A DNA stretch of 44,799 nucleotides from an uncultured Bacteroidota bacterium (GCA_903925535.1 CAIYFY010000370.1:1-44799); one strand, 5' to 3'; positions 32,242-42,009 are shown, counted from the first letter of the stretch. The notes: generated by a model from the sequence alone, not told the origin. Program-made: numbers and translations.

Positions 32242-35106
32242 ATGCGATTTTTTACACTTTTCCTCCTCTGTATGCCGCTGCTGGCCTTGTCCCAGAACAA
32301 AAAGATAATTGACCACGCTGATGTTCACCGCTGGAAAAAGATTGAACAAAGCAGGGTTTCCAACGACGGGAGCTGGGTTGCGTGGCAGCAATCGCCTGTT
32401 TCAGAAGGAGACGCCACTGTGCATCTCTGGAACAGCAAAACTGAAAAAACAGTCGTGTTTGAAAGAGCCTCGGAGCCAAAGCTCAGCGATGACAGCGAGT
32501 GGCTGTTTTTCAGAATCAAACCCGCTCTCGACTCGCTGAAAGCCATGCGCCGAAGGAAAATCAAGGAAGACGATCTCCCCAGGGATACGCTGGCTATTTA
32601 CCGCCTGTCAGATGGAACTATCCAAAAGGTGGCCCGTCTGCGCAATTTCACGGTTCCGGAGAAATGGAGCGGATGGCTGCTGTATCAGGTGGAACCGGAA
32701 AAACCTGCCCCTGCCCCCAAAGACACCTCCTCCAAAAAAGAGAAGCCCGTGGAGAAAAAAGGCGGAAAGAAGTCCAAAAAAGAGGATAAAGACAACGGTT
32801 TCAGGCTGATAACGCATAATCTGGCCACCGGGAAACCCGATACATTTGCCTATGTGAAGGATTATGCCATTTCCAGAAAGGGTAAACGGGTGATTATCGG
32901 AACAACCGGTAAAGGTGATACGCTCACGTTCGGATGTAACCCGGCATGCCTTCAGAATGGCATTTACCAGATTGACCTCGACAAAAACACAATCAAACCG
33001 CTGTGGCGCGGCAAGGGTAAATTCTCCCAGCTTTCGCTCGATGACACAGGCGGACAAGCCGCGTTCCTCCTCGATACTGATACGACCAAAGCGCGGATAC
33101 GACCCTGGCAGGTATGGCACTACCAGTCAGGCGCCGATTCTGCCGCGCTCGTTGCCGACGCAACCACACGAATTCCCGGTATGCAACCCGGCTGGGTAAT
33201 ATCCGAACACGCCAAACCCGCTTTTCCGGAAAACGGGTCGAGGCTGTACTTCGGTATCGCTCCCCCACCCGTCCTGAACGACACCACCCTCCTCCCCGAG
33301 GAAATCGTCAGCGTGGAGGTGTGGTCATGGACAGAAAACAGGCTATACACGCAACAGGAAGTGCTCATGGATGCCGAAAAGAAACGCAGTTACACCATTG
33401 CATGGTACCCGGGTAAAAATCGCTTCGTCCAGCTGTCCTCGCCGGAGATGCCGGAAGTTCGCTTTCAGGATCAGCGAGATGCCAGCCTCGCCCTTGGCTT
33501 CACCGAGGAGCCATACGCAAAACTCATTTCATGGGAAGGGGTGGCTCACAGGGATATCTACGCCATTGACCAAAATACAGGCGACAAAACACTCATTATC
33601 AAAGATGTGCGCTGCAATCCGCGTGTTTCCCCTTCCGGAAGGTATATCTACTGGTGGAGCGACATGGACACCGCATGGTATGCCTGGAGCTCTTCAGCCG
33701 GCACCCTGAGGAAACTCACCGACAATCAGACTGTACCTTTTTACGACGTGGAAAATGATATTCCGGACTATCCCAATGAGTACGGACTGGCAGGGTGGCT
33801 CGACAATGACGAGGCTATGCTTGTTTACGACCAGTTTGACATCTGGAATATTGATCCTGCCGGCAAGAGAAAGCCGGTGAAAATCACCAGCGGAAGGGAA
33901 TTTCAGATTACTCACCGGTATATCAGGCTCGATCCCGAAGAACGCAGCATCCGTCCCGGCAGCAGGCTCTTCATTCATCAGTCGGTTGAAAGTACCAAAA
34001 ATACCGGTTATGCCTGGCTCGATCTGAAAACAGGCAATGTAACACCAATTTTCAGGGGGAATACTTCGGTGAACAAAAATCCGCTCAAAGCGCGCGACAA
34101 AAACTGTCTGGTGTTCACCCGTGAAAATTATCAGGTATTCCCCGATCTGCAATACATCTCTGATGCGGGAAATTATGAGCTGAATACAGAAAAACGCGTC
34201 AGTAACGCCAATCCACAGCAATCTGAGTATAACTGGGGAAGTATAGAACTGGTGGAGTGGACATCCCTTACCGGCGAGAAACTGCGCGGACTGCTGGTGA
34301 AACCCGATGGCTTCGATCCGGCCAAACAATACCCCATGATTGTCAATTTCTACGAGCGTGTATCCGACGGACTGCATACCCATCGCGCTCCGGACTTCCC
34401 GCGGTCGCAGGTGAACTTTACAATTTATGCCAGCAAGGGTTACCTGATTTTCAATCCGGATATCACCTACAAGACCGGATATCCGGGCGAAAGTGCCTAT
34501 GATGCCATTGTGAGCGGCGTAACCGCCCTGATGAACAAAGGATTTGTTGATCCCAAAAGGATTGCACTGCAGGGCCACTCATGGGGCGGCTATCAGGCTG
34601 CCTATCTTATCACACGCACGAATATGTTCGCATGCGCGGAAGCAGGTGCGCCTGTGGTGAACATGACCTCCGCTTACGGGGGCATCCGGTGGGAGTCAGG
34701 CCTCAGCCGGGCCTTTCAGTACGAACATACACAAAGCCGTATTGGAGGTACCCTTTGGGAGTACCCGGACCGATTCCGGGAAAACTCTCCGCTTTTCAGC
34801 CTCGACAAGGTAAATACACCCGTCCTGATTCTGCACAACGACAAGGATGGAGCTGTTCCGTGGTATCAGGGCATAGAAATGTACTCCGCCCTCCGCCGGC
34901 TGGGCAAGCCAGCGTGGATGCTGAACTATAATGATGAGCCGCACTGGCCCGTAAAATTGCAGAACAGAATGGACTTCCAGCGCAGAATGCAACAGTTTTT
35001 CGATTACTACCTGATGGGGGCTCCCATGCCTGTATGGATGGAAAGAGGTGTGCCGCCAGTGGAAAAGGGAATTCGCCAGGGTTTTGAGAATACAACCGGC
35101 AACTGA
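32242..35106 (+). CDS. S9-family (prolyl oligopeptidase-type) serine peptidase
   Basis: 954 residues with a signal peptide (ALS-QN, about 18), a long N-terminal beta-propeller region and a C-terminal alpha/beta-hydrolase domain (about 660-920). Catalytic triad: Ser780 in GHSWGGYQ, Asp869 in the HNDKDGAV loop, His901 in DEPHW. Family members cut short peptides, often after Pro or Ala. A Lys/Pro/Ala-rich low-complexity stretch at about 152-188 interrupts the propeller. Large size and the export signal suggest a periplasmic peptide-trimming enzyme that works with the S46 and S41 peptidases nearby. The gene ends in a strong terminator. Confidence 0.9.
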   Translation: MRFFTLFLLCMPLLALSQNKKIIDHADVHRWKKIEQSRVSNDGSWVAWQQSPVSEGDATVHLWNSKTEKTVVFERASEPKLSDDSEWLFFRIKPALDSLKAMRRRKIKEDDLPRDTLAIYRLSDGTIQKVARLRNFTVPEKWSGWLLYQVEPEKPAPAPKDTSSKKEKPVEKKGGKKSKKEDKDNGFRLITHNLATGKPDTFAYVKDYAISRKGKRVIIGTTGKGDTLTFGCNPACLQNGIYQIDLDKNTIKPLWRGKGKFSQLSLDDTGGQAAFLLDTDTTKARIRPWQVWHYQSGADSAALVADATTRIPGMQPGWVISEHAKPAFPENGSRLYFGIAPPPVLNDTTLLPEEIVSVEVWSWTENRLYTQQEVLMDAEKKRSYTIAWYPGKNRFVQLSSPEMPEVRFQDQRDASLALGFTEEPYAKLISWEGVAHRDIYAIDQNTGDKTLIIKDVRCNPRVSPSGRYIYWWSDMDTAWYAWSSSAGTLRKLTDNQTVPFYDVENDIPDYPNEYGLAGWLDNDEAMLVYDQFDIWNIDPAGKRKPVKITSGREFQITHRYIRLDPEERSIRPGSRLFIHQSVESTKNTGYAWLDLKTGNVTPIFRGNTSVNKNPLKARDKNCLVFTRENYQVFPDLQYISDAGNYELNTEKRVSNANPQQSEYNWGSIELVEWTSLTGEKLRGLLVKPDGFDPAKQYPMIVNFYERVSDGLHTHRAPDFPRSQVNFTIYASKGYLIFNPDITYKTGYPGESAYDAIVSGVTALMNKGFVDPKRIALQGHSWGGYQAAYLITRTNMFACAEAGAPVVNMTSAYGGIRWESGLSRAFQYEHTQSRIGGTLWEYPDRFRENSPLFSLDKVNTPVLILHNDKDGAVPWYQGIEMYSALRRLGKPAWMLNYNDEPHWPVKLQNRMDFQRRMQQFFDYYLMGAPMPVWMERGVPPVEKGIRQGFENTTGN

Positions 35107-35112
35107 TTTTTC

Positions 35113-35168
35113 GCCAGCGCTGCCCGACCATATACAATCCGTCGGGCAGCGCTGGCAATCCTTTTTTT
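35113..35168 (+). terminator. Strong intrinsic terminator of the S9 peptidase gene
   Basis: A perfect 16-base-pair stem (35113-35128 with 35141-35156, loop of 12) is followed by an AATCCTTTTTTT tract. It starts 7 bases after the stop codon. Confidence 0.93.
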
Positions 35169-35203
35169 AACAACATTTTTACGAAAAAACAAAATTTTAG
35201 TTG

Positions 35204-35233
35204 TTAATATACATTAATTTTATGTATAATTAA
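35204..35233. promoter_or_regulatory. Imperfect AT-rich palindrome in front of a promoter (operator candidate)
   Basis: TATACAT and ATGTATA arms (35208-35214 and 35222-35228) with TTAA flanks give an almost complete dyad about 23 bases upstream of the -7 element at 35256. Position fits a repressor or activator site. AT-rich sequence gives such dyads by chance, so support is modest. Confidence 0.3.
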
Positions 35234-35255
35234 AATAAAGTTTTGCAAATATATC

Positions 35256-35263
35256 TACTTTTG
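35256..35263 (+). promoter_or_regulatory. Bacteroidota -7 element of the secreted-protein gene
   Basis: TACTTTTG, an exact TAnnTTTG match, lies 53 bases before the ATG at 35317 in an AT-rich leader that follows a strong terminator, so this gene must have its own promoter. The -33 element is not clear. Confidence 0.6.
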
Positions 35264-35316
35264 CAATTCACATCTTTATCCATCCGGTCCATGCGACCAG
35301 TTCAAACCATCTTTTC

Positions 35317-36993
35317 ATGAGACACTTGTTAATTCTGCTCGCCATTATGGCAAGCACGGCTTCATCTTTTTCCCAGAAAGTAGATCTTGACAAGGAGACA
35401 ATTCCTGTAAGCTACCTGAGGCTCCCGAAAGACCCACTCCCGGACAGCTATAAATTTTTCAGTTCCATCGTTTCGTCCAGACCGAATGATTTGCCTTCTA
35501 TCGGACTGAGTGAGGCCACGATACAGAAATATCTGGTTGTACCGGGCTACACCAGACTGCAGACAGGTGGCGACTTCAACCTTGAACTCACTATTGAAGA
35601 TTTCAAATATGAAGGCACCACCGATATTCAGACAGAAAAAAAGACCAGCAAGGATAAAAACGGCAAGGAGATAGTTACCACGACTTATAAAGCCGTAGTC
35701 AAATATGTTCAGCCTGTTGCACTCAAGATCCGCAACAAGGAGGGCAATACCCTGCTTGAAAAAAAATGGAATGAGACCGCCCAGGAGTACAAATCCGGTG
35801 AATATGCCAACTACAAGGACGTGGACGCATTCGTCAAGAGCGGCATGGCGCGCGAAATTTCCAAAAAACGCCAGGAAGAGACGCTTCGTCTGATGGCAGA
35901 CATACAGCGCCAGATTGCCCAGAAATACGGTTACACCCCGCTGAAAGACAAAACCGAGCTCTGGATTCTCGACTCCGAGAAACACCCGGACTACGCAGGT
36001 TTCCAGCAGGCATACAAAACTGCCCAGACTGCTTTTGGCACTATGCGCTCGGAAGCACCGGTTGACTCCGTCGTTCTGCTCGCCAAACCGGCATTTGATT
36101 ACTTCAGCGGACAAATTGACAAGTACAATCCGGAAGAAAAAGGTCAGAAAAAGCTGAAGTACGCCTGTCTGTTTAACCTGGCTCAAATGCATTTCTGGAC
36201 GGAGAATTACAAGGCTGCTACCGATTACGCCAATCAGGTGATTGCCAACGACTACGACCCGAAGGATGGCAAGCGACTGCTCGAAGACATTGCTGATGTA
36301 CAGGCATCACTCGAAAAGTGCAAGAAATCTACCCGCCACTTCGCTGTGGTGGTGGATACTGTTGCTGAAGAAAAAGCCAAAGAAACCGTTTATGACAGCG
36401 ACAAATCGCTGCGCGTGGAGGCATACAAAGACGAACAGAAAGGCGTTAGCGCGTCAACTGTCGAAAAAGTCGGCAAAATTGTTTACACCAACGGAAAGGA
36501 AATCAATGGCTCATTCCTGATGGATGGCCCGACCCGCTTCTTCAACGACAAGGCCAATACGCGATTCGCTACAGAATCTGAAAATTCAGCCGTGGCCTAC
36601 GTACCCGATTTCTCCAAACTGAGCAGCTTCTCTATCGGTGAAGACCTGTACCGCTGTATTCCGTTCAAATCAGCCCTTTCTGCACAGATTGGTGGCAAAC
36701 CCTCTGTAGAGATCATGCAGGTGGTGTATGAATCTCCCAAAGTGGTTATCTACCTGGCTTACACAGGTGACCGCAGGAGTGTGGCTTTCCCGGCGGAATA
36801 CGCCATCCTGAAGGTGAAAGACAATGAAATGATCAGTCTGAGCGGCCTGAAATTCGCGCTGAACCTCGACAAGGGTCTGCAGAAAGAGTTTGCTGACTGC
36901 AAACCGGTTATCGAACAGATTGGGAAGGACGGATTCAAGCGCAATAATACTTCCATGGCTGAACTCGGCAAACTGCTCGACAGCTGTTTCTGA
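35317..36993 (+). CDS. Secreted protein of unknown function
   Basis: 558 residues with a signal peptide (SFS-QK, about 19) and no further membrane segment. The middle (about 175-330) looks helical with repeat-like stretches (FNLAQMHFWTENYKAATDYANQVI resembles a TPR helix pair, about 288-311); the N-terminal and C-terminal parts look like beta domains. I do not recognise the family. Lys-rich and rather basic/acidic mixed surface fits a periplasmic or outer-membrane associated protein. It is a single-gene transcript: own promoter at 35256 and own terminator at 37033. Confidence 0.75.
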   Translation: MRHLLILLAIMASTASSFSQKVDLDKETIPVSYLRLPKDPLPDSYKFFSSIVSSRPNDLPSIGLSEATIQKYLVVPGYTRLQTGGDFNLELTIEDFKYEGTTDIQTEKKTSKDKNGKEIVTTTYKAVVKYVQPVALKIRNKEGNTLLEKKWNETAQEYKSGEYANYKDVDAFVKSGMAREISKKRQEETLRLMADIQRQIAQKYGYTPLKDKTELWILDSEKHPDYAGFQQAYKTAQTAFGTMRSEAPVDSVVLLAKPAFDYFSGQIDKYNPEEKGQKKLKYACLFNLAQMHFWTENYKAATDYANQVIANDYDPKDGKRLLEDIADVQASLEKCKKSTRHFAVVVDTVAEEKAKETVYDSDKSLRVEAYKDEQKGVSASTVEKVGKIVYTNGKEINGSFLMDGPTRFFNDKANTRFATESENSAVAYVPDFSKLSSFSIGEDLYRCIPFKSALSAQIGGKPSVEIMQVVYESPKVVIYLAYTGDRRSVAFPAEYAILKVKDNEMISLSGLKFALNLDKGLQKEFADCKPVIEQIGKDGFKRNNTSMAELGKLLDSCF

Positions 36994-37032
36994 TACTAAC
37001 CGTATGACCGTTTTCAAAAACGGGTGTACGAT

Positions 37033-37087
37033 AAAGAGGCTTCTGAATAACAGTCCGGAAACAGACTTTATTCAGAAGCCTCTTTTT
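37033..37087 (+). terminator. Strong intrinsic terminator of the secreted-protein gene
   Basis: A perfect 18-base-pair stem (37033-37050 with 37068-37085, loop of 17) whose right arm runs into TTTTT (37083-37087). It begins 40 bases after the stop codon. Confidence 0.9.
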
Positions 37088-37177
37088 ATTATAATCACCC
37101 GCTTTCCCGGGTTCCACGGGTTAAAACTTGCGAGAACAAGTCACTTTTGACTCGGCGGAAGTATGCTGAACACGCAC

Positions 37178-38233
37178 CTACCTGACAATCGCAGGTGCTC
37201 CGACCGATACTCCGGTCGGAGCCAGTTGTTCAGGCATATAAACATCCAGCGGACGAATCAGTCGCCCGTCGGGCCAGAAACCCATGAACCGCTGACGCGG
37301 TGTAGCACCGAATGCCACATCGCCGTAGCGGCCATTCCGGGTATATTCCATCAGGGCATCTGCGAGTTTCCAGTAACAGTTAAAGTCCACCTCGTTGAGT
37401 CTGGATGTCTGGAAAACGCGCTGGGCCGTATAATTCCTCACTCCGGTGTCGAAGTCGAGATCGTAGCAGTAGGGCTCAGAATGGGTGGCGAGTATTCCCT
37501 TTCGCCGGCTGTAGTCAATATCACGGCGCTGTACTATAAAGTTTCTGTTGGGGGTGTTTACCGCTGTGTTAAAGACCAGCAGTCCGAATGCAGCGCCGAC
37601 CACGTAGTCATCTTCCCCCACAATTACCAGCAGGTTCAGGTCGTCGGGCAGGCCGGAATAGTCTTTCAGCCTCGCACCGTTGAAGGGCCCGCTGCCGGGC
37701 TCTGCCAGCAGCATGGCATCCGGCTTCGGAATCCGGTATTTTTCCCAGTTGACTCCCAGATTGGCTGCGGTTACGCCTCCGTACGAATGACCAATATACG
37801 TAACCTTCGACAGGTCGGGCTTTACATGATCGTCGGAGTGCTGCAACAGTGCAATCGCATCCCGGATGCCCTTTGCTGCATTGTCGGGGAAGCCGGAAGG
37901 ACGCGGCCACACCAGATTTTTCTGGTATCTTGGAAAAATAACGATATTGCCTTTGGCCACCAGGTGCTTGATCCACTTGCCGTAAGCCATAGGGTTATAA
38001 GCTCCGTAGCCGTGAAGGAAAACCACTACCGGCGCCGATTCAGGTCGGGGTGATTCGGGCTCATACAGCCAGAAGCCATCTGCACGGGTAGCACCATCGT
38101 ACACGGACACATGCGTGTGCGCGTAATCGGCGCCACCGGGGCCCTCGGTTGGCTGACCAGTGTAGGGGGTTCCCTGCGCTGCGGCAAAAACCCCTTTGAA
38201 GACAATAGTTGAGAAAGATAGAAAACGAAACAT
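37178..38233 (-). CDS. Secreted alpha/beta-hydrolase, chlorophyllase/PET-hydrolase-like
   Basis: 351 residues from ATG 38233, which is followed directly by a signal peptide (AAA-QG, about 19); a longer in-frame start would overlap topA. Alpha/beta-hydrolase motifs: oxyanion strand VVFLHGYGAYNP (70-81), nucleophile Ser150 in GHSYGG, acidic residue in VIVGEDDYVV (Asp208 or Asp209), and His251 in ATHSEPY. An esterase or lipase of the dienelactone/chlorophyllase type is likely; the substrate is unknown. The topA stop lies 76 bases upstream. Confidence 0.82.
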   Translation of the reverse strand: MFRFLSFSTIVFKGVFAAAQGTPYTGQPTEGPGGADYAHTHVSVYDGATRADGFWLYEPESPRPESAPVVVFLHGYGAYNPMAYGKWIKHLVAKGNIVIFPRYQKNLVWPRPSGFPDNAAKGIRDAIALLQHSDDHVKPDLSKVTYIGHSYGGVTAANLGVNWEKYRIPKPDAMLLAEPGSGPFNGARLKDYSGLPDDLNLLVIVGEDDYVVGAAFGLLVFNTAVNTPNRNFIVQRRDIDYSRRKGILATHSEPYCYDLDFDTGVRNYTAQRVFQTSRLNEVDFNCYWKLADALMEYTRNGRYGDVAFGATPRQRFMGFWPDGRLIRPLDVYMPEQLAPTGVSVGAPAIVR

Positions 38234-38309
38234 AGGCAACAAAAACAGATCTCGCTGTAATTTGTTGCCTGTCAAGCTGTTAACGAAAGCCAAAAACTGA
38301 AAAAACGTT

Positions 38310-40868
38310 CTACTTCTTTGCTTTCGGCTTTGCTTTGGGCTTTGCCTTTGCTTTGGGTTCGAAAGCATCGGGTATTTCCTTTTTGATGATAGCCTTCACA
38401 TCTTCCAGCGTGAGCGTCCGCGCCTGATCAGAGGTCATTTTGGCTCCTTCAATCCGGGGCAGGTTTACAACCGCCTTTGCGAACTTGATGTACGGACCCC
38501 AGCGACCGTTTTCAACGGAAATGCTCTCTTCGGGCCAGTGGTGGATATAGCGGTTAGCCTCCTTGTCTATTTTTGCTTCGATGAGTTCGACAGCCTGTTC
38601 AGGCGTCAGGCGGTCGAAGTTGTAGCGCGCCGGAACATTGATGTACAAATCTGCCCACTTGATAAAGGGGCCGAATTTGCCTTTTCCCTTGGTATATGGC
38701 ACGTTCTGATAGGTACCGAGCGGGCGATCTGCCTCGATCTTGGCCTTCACCAGTTCAACAGCCTTTTCCAGACTGATTTCATACGGATCTTCGCCTTTGG
38801 GGAGCGATATGAATCCGGCAGCGTATTTGACATAGGGACCATAGCGGCCTGTGTTCACCTCAACCGTTTCCCCCTCATATTCACCCAGTACACGAGGCAG
38901 CTGGAAACAGGACAGGGCGTCTGAAAGAGAAAGCGTTTCCAGCGTCTGGCCCGGTCGCAGATTGGCGTAGCGGGGTTTTTCAGATTTGCCCAGCTCTTCG
39001 CCGGTACCGATCTGAATAACGGCGCGGCCCAGACTGCTCATGCGGACGAGGACGGTGCGGCCCGTTTCGGGGTCCACTCCGAGAATTCGCTCGCCGCTGG
39101 CGCGCTCAGCCTCCTTGAGGGTTTTTTCCACGTCACTGTGGAAAGGACGATAAAAATGATCAATCATTTTGGACCATTCCTTCTTACCCTCGGCAATATC
39201 ATCGAATTCACGCTCCACGCTGGCGGTGAAACCGTAATTCATGATTTTATTGAAATGTTCCTCCAGAAAATCACTTACAATCATACCCATATCAGTCGGG
39301 TACAGCACGTTTTTGGTAGCTCCGGTGATTTCTTTGTCGGTACGTTTGCTGATCAGGTCGCCCTTGAGGGTCAGCACCTGAAAAGTTCTGGTTTCGCCCT
39401 CCCGGCTGTCTTTCACCACATACCCCCTGTTGGCTTCCATAATTTTTGAAATGGTAGGGGCATAGGTACTCGGGCGGCCGATGCTCAGTTCTTCGAGCTT
39501 TTTAACCAGTCCTGCCTCTGTGTAGCGGGCGGGCGGGCGCGTGAAGCGTTCGGTAGCCACCATATCGTCGAGATCGAGCAGCTGGCCTTTGACGAGCGGC
39601 GGCAACATACCCTGTGTTTCTTCTTCCTCCTCATCGGTACTTTCAAGGTACAGTTTCAGAAAACCGTCGAACTTGAGCACCTCTCCTTCTGCAACCAGCG
39701 CCGTGCCGGGCTGGGTACTGATGGCAATATTCACCGTTGTTTTTTCCAGTTCTGCGTCTGCCATCTGAGAGGCCAGTGCCCGTTTCCAGATCAGTTCATA
39801 CAGGCGTTGTTCGTCGCGGTTGGCGCTTACACTCTGTCTTTCAAAGTAGGTAGGGCGGATAGCCTCGTGCGCTTCCTGTGCCGACTCGTTTTTGGTTTTG
39901 AAGCGCCTCTCCTGATGATAGCGGGCACCAAACTGCTCAACAATTGCAGCGCCCATAGCCTGTATGGCTGTTTCCGAGAGGTTCGTGGAGTCGGTACGCA
40001 TATAGGTAATGAAACCTTCCTCGTACAGCTTCTGAGCAACCGACATGGTCCGGTTTACCGAGAATCCCAGTTTTCTGCTGGCCTCCTGCTGAAGCGTTGA
40101 TGTTGTGAAGGGGGGAGCCGGTTTTCGGCGGGTTGGGCGCACCTCGATATTTGAGACACTGAATTTTGCCCCGACACACTTCTGAAGAAAGGCTTCTGCT
40201 CCGGCAGCATTTTCAAAACGACCCGGACTTTCGGCCTTGAACGTAACGACCTTGCCCTGCGTGTTTTTGGCAAAGAACTGGGCTACTATCCTGAAATAGG
40301 GGGTGCTGTTGAACTGTTGGATTTCACGCTCGCGCTCTACAATCAGCTTTACGGCTACCGACTGTACCCTGCCGGCCGATAACTGACCTTTTACTTTTTT
40401 CCAGAGCAGACTGCTGAGTTCCCATCCGACCAGGCGATCGAGTACCCTGCGTGCCTGCTGGGCATTTACCAGATTCATGTCCACCGTACGGGGCTGTTGA
40501 ACAGCGCGCTGTATGGCGGGCTTGGTGATTTCGTGAAAAACGATGCGCCGCGTTGTGACAGGATCGAGCTTCAGCACTTCGCACAAGTGCCAGCTGATGG
40601 CCTCTCCCTCGCGGTCTTCGTCGGTTGCGAGCCATACTTCCGATGCCTTGGCTGCATTTTCGCGGAGTTCCTTGACAGTGCGAAACTTGTCTTCCGGTAT
40701 GACGTAATTGGGACGATAGCCGTGATCCACGTCCACACCAAGGTCGTTACCCTTGATCAGATCACGGATGTGGCCGTAGGATGATTTTACGGTAAAGTCA
40801 GCGCCAAGGTATTTTTCAATTGTTTTGGCCTTGGCCGGCGATTCCACTATGAGGAGTTTTTTTGACAT
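38310..40868 (-). CDS. topA: DNA topoisomerase I
   Basis: Type IA enzyme that relaxes negative supercoils in the cytoplasm. 852 residues from ATG 40868 (MSKKLLIVESPAKAK); an ATG 12 codons upstream is almost at the predicted transcription start and is not needed. TOPRIM domain with VESPAKAK (Glu9) and ATDEDREGEAI (about 81-91); active-site Tyr289 in FITYMRTDS. The C-terminal third has three or more topo C-terminal repeats (GRYGPYVKYAAGFISLP, KGKFGPFIKWADLYINVP, NGRWGPYIKFAKAVVNLP) instead of four-Cys zinc fingers, and a Lys/Ala/Pro tail of about 14 residues (AKAKPKAKPKAKK). Confidence 0.96.
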   Translation of the reverse strand: MSKKLLIVESPAKAKTIEKYLGADFTVKSSYGHIRDLIKGNDLGVDVDHGYRPNYVIPEDKFRTVKELRENAAKASEVWLATDEDREGEAISWHLCEVLKLDPVTTRRIVFHEITKPAIQRAVQQPRTVDMNLVNAQQARRVLDRLVGWELSSLLWKKVKGQLSAGRVQSVAVKLIVEREREIQQFNSTPYFRIVAQFFAKNTQGKVVTFKAESPGRFENAAGAEAFLQKCVGAKFSVSNIEVRPTRRKPAPPFTTSTLQQEASRKLGFSVNRTMSVAQKLYEEGFITYMRTDSTNLSETAIQAMGAAIVEQFGARYHQERRFKTKNESAQEAHEAIRPTYFERQSVSANRDEQRLYELIWKRALASQMADAELEKTTVNIAISTQPGTALVAEGEVLKFDGFLKLYLESTDEEEEETQGMLPPLVKGQLLDLDDMVATERFTRPPARYTEAGLVKKLEELSIGRPSTYAPTISKIMEANRGYVVKDSREGETRTFQVLTLKGDLISKRTDKEITGATKNVLYPTDMGMIVSDFLEEHFNKIMNYGFTASVEREFDDIAEGKKEWSKMIDHFYRPFHSDVEKTLKEAERASGERILGVDPETGRTVLVRMSSLGRAVIQIGTGEELGKSEKPRYANLRPGQTLETLSLSDALSCFQLPRVLGEYEGETVEVNTGRYGPYVKYAAGFISLPKGEDPYEISLEKAVELVKAKIEADRPLGTYQNVPYTKGKGKFGPFIKWADLYINVPARYNFDRLTPEQAVELIEAKIDKEANRYIHHWPEESISVENGRWGPYIKFAKAVVNLPRIEGAKMTSDQARTLTLEDVKAIIKKEIPDAFEPKAKAKPKAKPKAKK

Positions 40869-40915
40869 CGTAGTAAAGACGGGGATGATGGGGCAATGCT
40901 GCAAAAATCAGACCG

Positions 40916-40944
40916 CAAAAGTACACGGATTTTGAGGTATGCAA
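40916..40944 (-). promoter_or_regulatory. topA: Bacteroidota promoter of topA
   Basis: On the minus strand: TTG (40944-40942), 18 bases, TACTTTTG (40923-40916). Both elements and spacing match the TTG-N17-23-TAnnTTTG consensus. Transcription would start near 40909, 41 bases before the chosen ATG. This is the best promoter match in the window. Confidence 0.7.
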
Positions 40945-41088
40945 GTTTTACAGCAAAAAATTGCAAGCAGGTGGTTAGCACCGGCGACAGACAGACAGCC
41001 GTTCGAACTGCGAAAAACGCACTCCATTGCAGTAATAAGCGGGTTTTTATCCGCGTGAAAGCTCCGCCACCACGATCCAAAATACTTG

Positions 41089-42009
41089 TTAATAACCAGA
41101 ATTTTTATACTTGAGTGGCGTCATCTGGACGTGTTTTTTAAAAAAATTATTGAAATGTGTGGTCTCGGAGAATCCGAGTGCCCAGGCTATTTCCGACACG
41201 TTCCAGTTACTTTGCCTGAGCAGGATACCTGCTTCTCTGACCAGCCGCTCTGCGATCAGCGATGAAGTTGTTTTGTGTGTAACCGCTTTCACAGCGCGGT
41301 TAAGGTGATTGACATGTACGGTAAGTTGTCGTGCAAAATCAGATGGCGTACGCAAACGGATTTGACGATGCTCATCGTCTATGGGAAACTGGCGTTCCAG
41401 CAACTCCAGAAACAGCGATGCAATTCGTGCGGATGCATTTGCGGGACGCGACAGAGCATTCGCTGATGGACTCATTTTCATCGCAACATGTACAATCTGC
41501 AGCATCAGGTTGCGCAGAACATCATACTTATAGGTGTAGTCTGATTCAATTTCCGTGAAAATACGGGTATAGACTTTACTTATTTCTTCATATTGTTCGT
41601 CCGACAACTCAAAAACATGGGTTCCTCCGGGCTGAAATACATGATACTGCAGGATATTTCCGTAATTAAGAAAGAAAGCATGGTTAAACACACAGAATAC
41701 TCCGCTGCTGATGTGTTCTGTGGTATCCCATTTGTAAGGTATCTGCGGATTGGAGAAAGTGAGTGCCTGTTTGTGTACAGGAATTACTTTATCGGCGTAG
41801 TGAATATTTCCTGATCCCCTGACAAGCATAACCTTGAAGTAGTCACGCCGGCTGTAGGGAACAGGCCGCGCAGATTTTCCTATGTATGGTTCCAGTTTAA
41901 AAACATTGAAATGCCCTGCCCCGTCTTGCAGACCTGCTGGCACTTGCCCAATCTTGTTCCTGTAAAAATCCGTGATGGTTTCCATTTGGCTCATGAGCTG
42001 TTTTTTCAT
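41089..42009 (-). CDS. AraC-family transcriptional regulator
   Basis: 306 residues. N-terminal cupin-like ligand-binding domain (about 30-150) and a C-terminal double helix-turn-helix at about 222-303 (FARQLTVHVNHLNRAVKAVT, then WNVSEIAWALGFSETTHFNNFFKKHVQMTPLKY), the classical AraC/XylS signature. Start ATG 42009 overlaps the stop of the upstream barrel gene (ATGA), so both come from one transcript; ATGs at codons 6 and 9 are alternatives. It probably controls the barrel gene or a nearby transport system in response to a small molecule. Confidence 0.93.
   Translation of the reverse strand: MKKQLMSQMETITDFYRNKIGQVPAGLQDGAGHFNVFKLEPYIGKSARPVPYSRRDYFKVMLVRGSGNIHYADKVIPVHKQALTFSNPQIPYKWDTTEHISSGVFCVFNHAFFLNYGNILQYHVFQPGGTHVFELSDEQYEEISKVYTRIFTEIESDYTYKYDVLRNLMLQIVHVAMKMSPSANALSRPANASARIASLFLELLERQFPIDDEHRQIRLRTPSDFARQLTVHVNHLNRAVKAVTHKTTSSLIAERLVREAGILLRQSNWNVSEIAWALGFSETTHFNNFFKKHVQMTPLKYKNSGY

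Noticed and set aside
33694..34578. 294-codon antisense frame inside the S9 peptidase
   Set aside because: The plus-strand frame holds the complete catalytic domain; the antisense frame has no recognisable motif.
37163..38053. 296-codon plus-strand frame opposite the hydrolase gene
   Set aside because: The minus strand encodes a complete alpha/beta hydrolase with signal peptide; the plus frame is its shadow.
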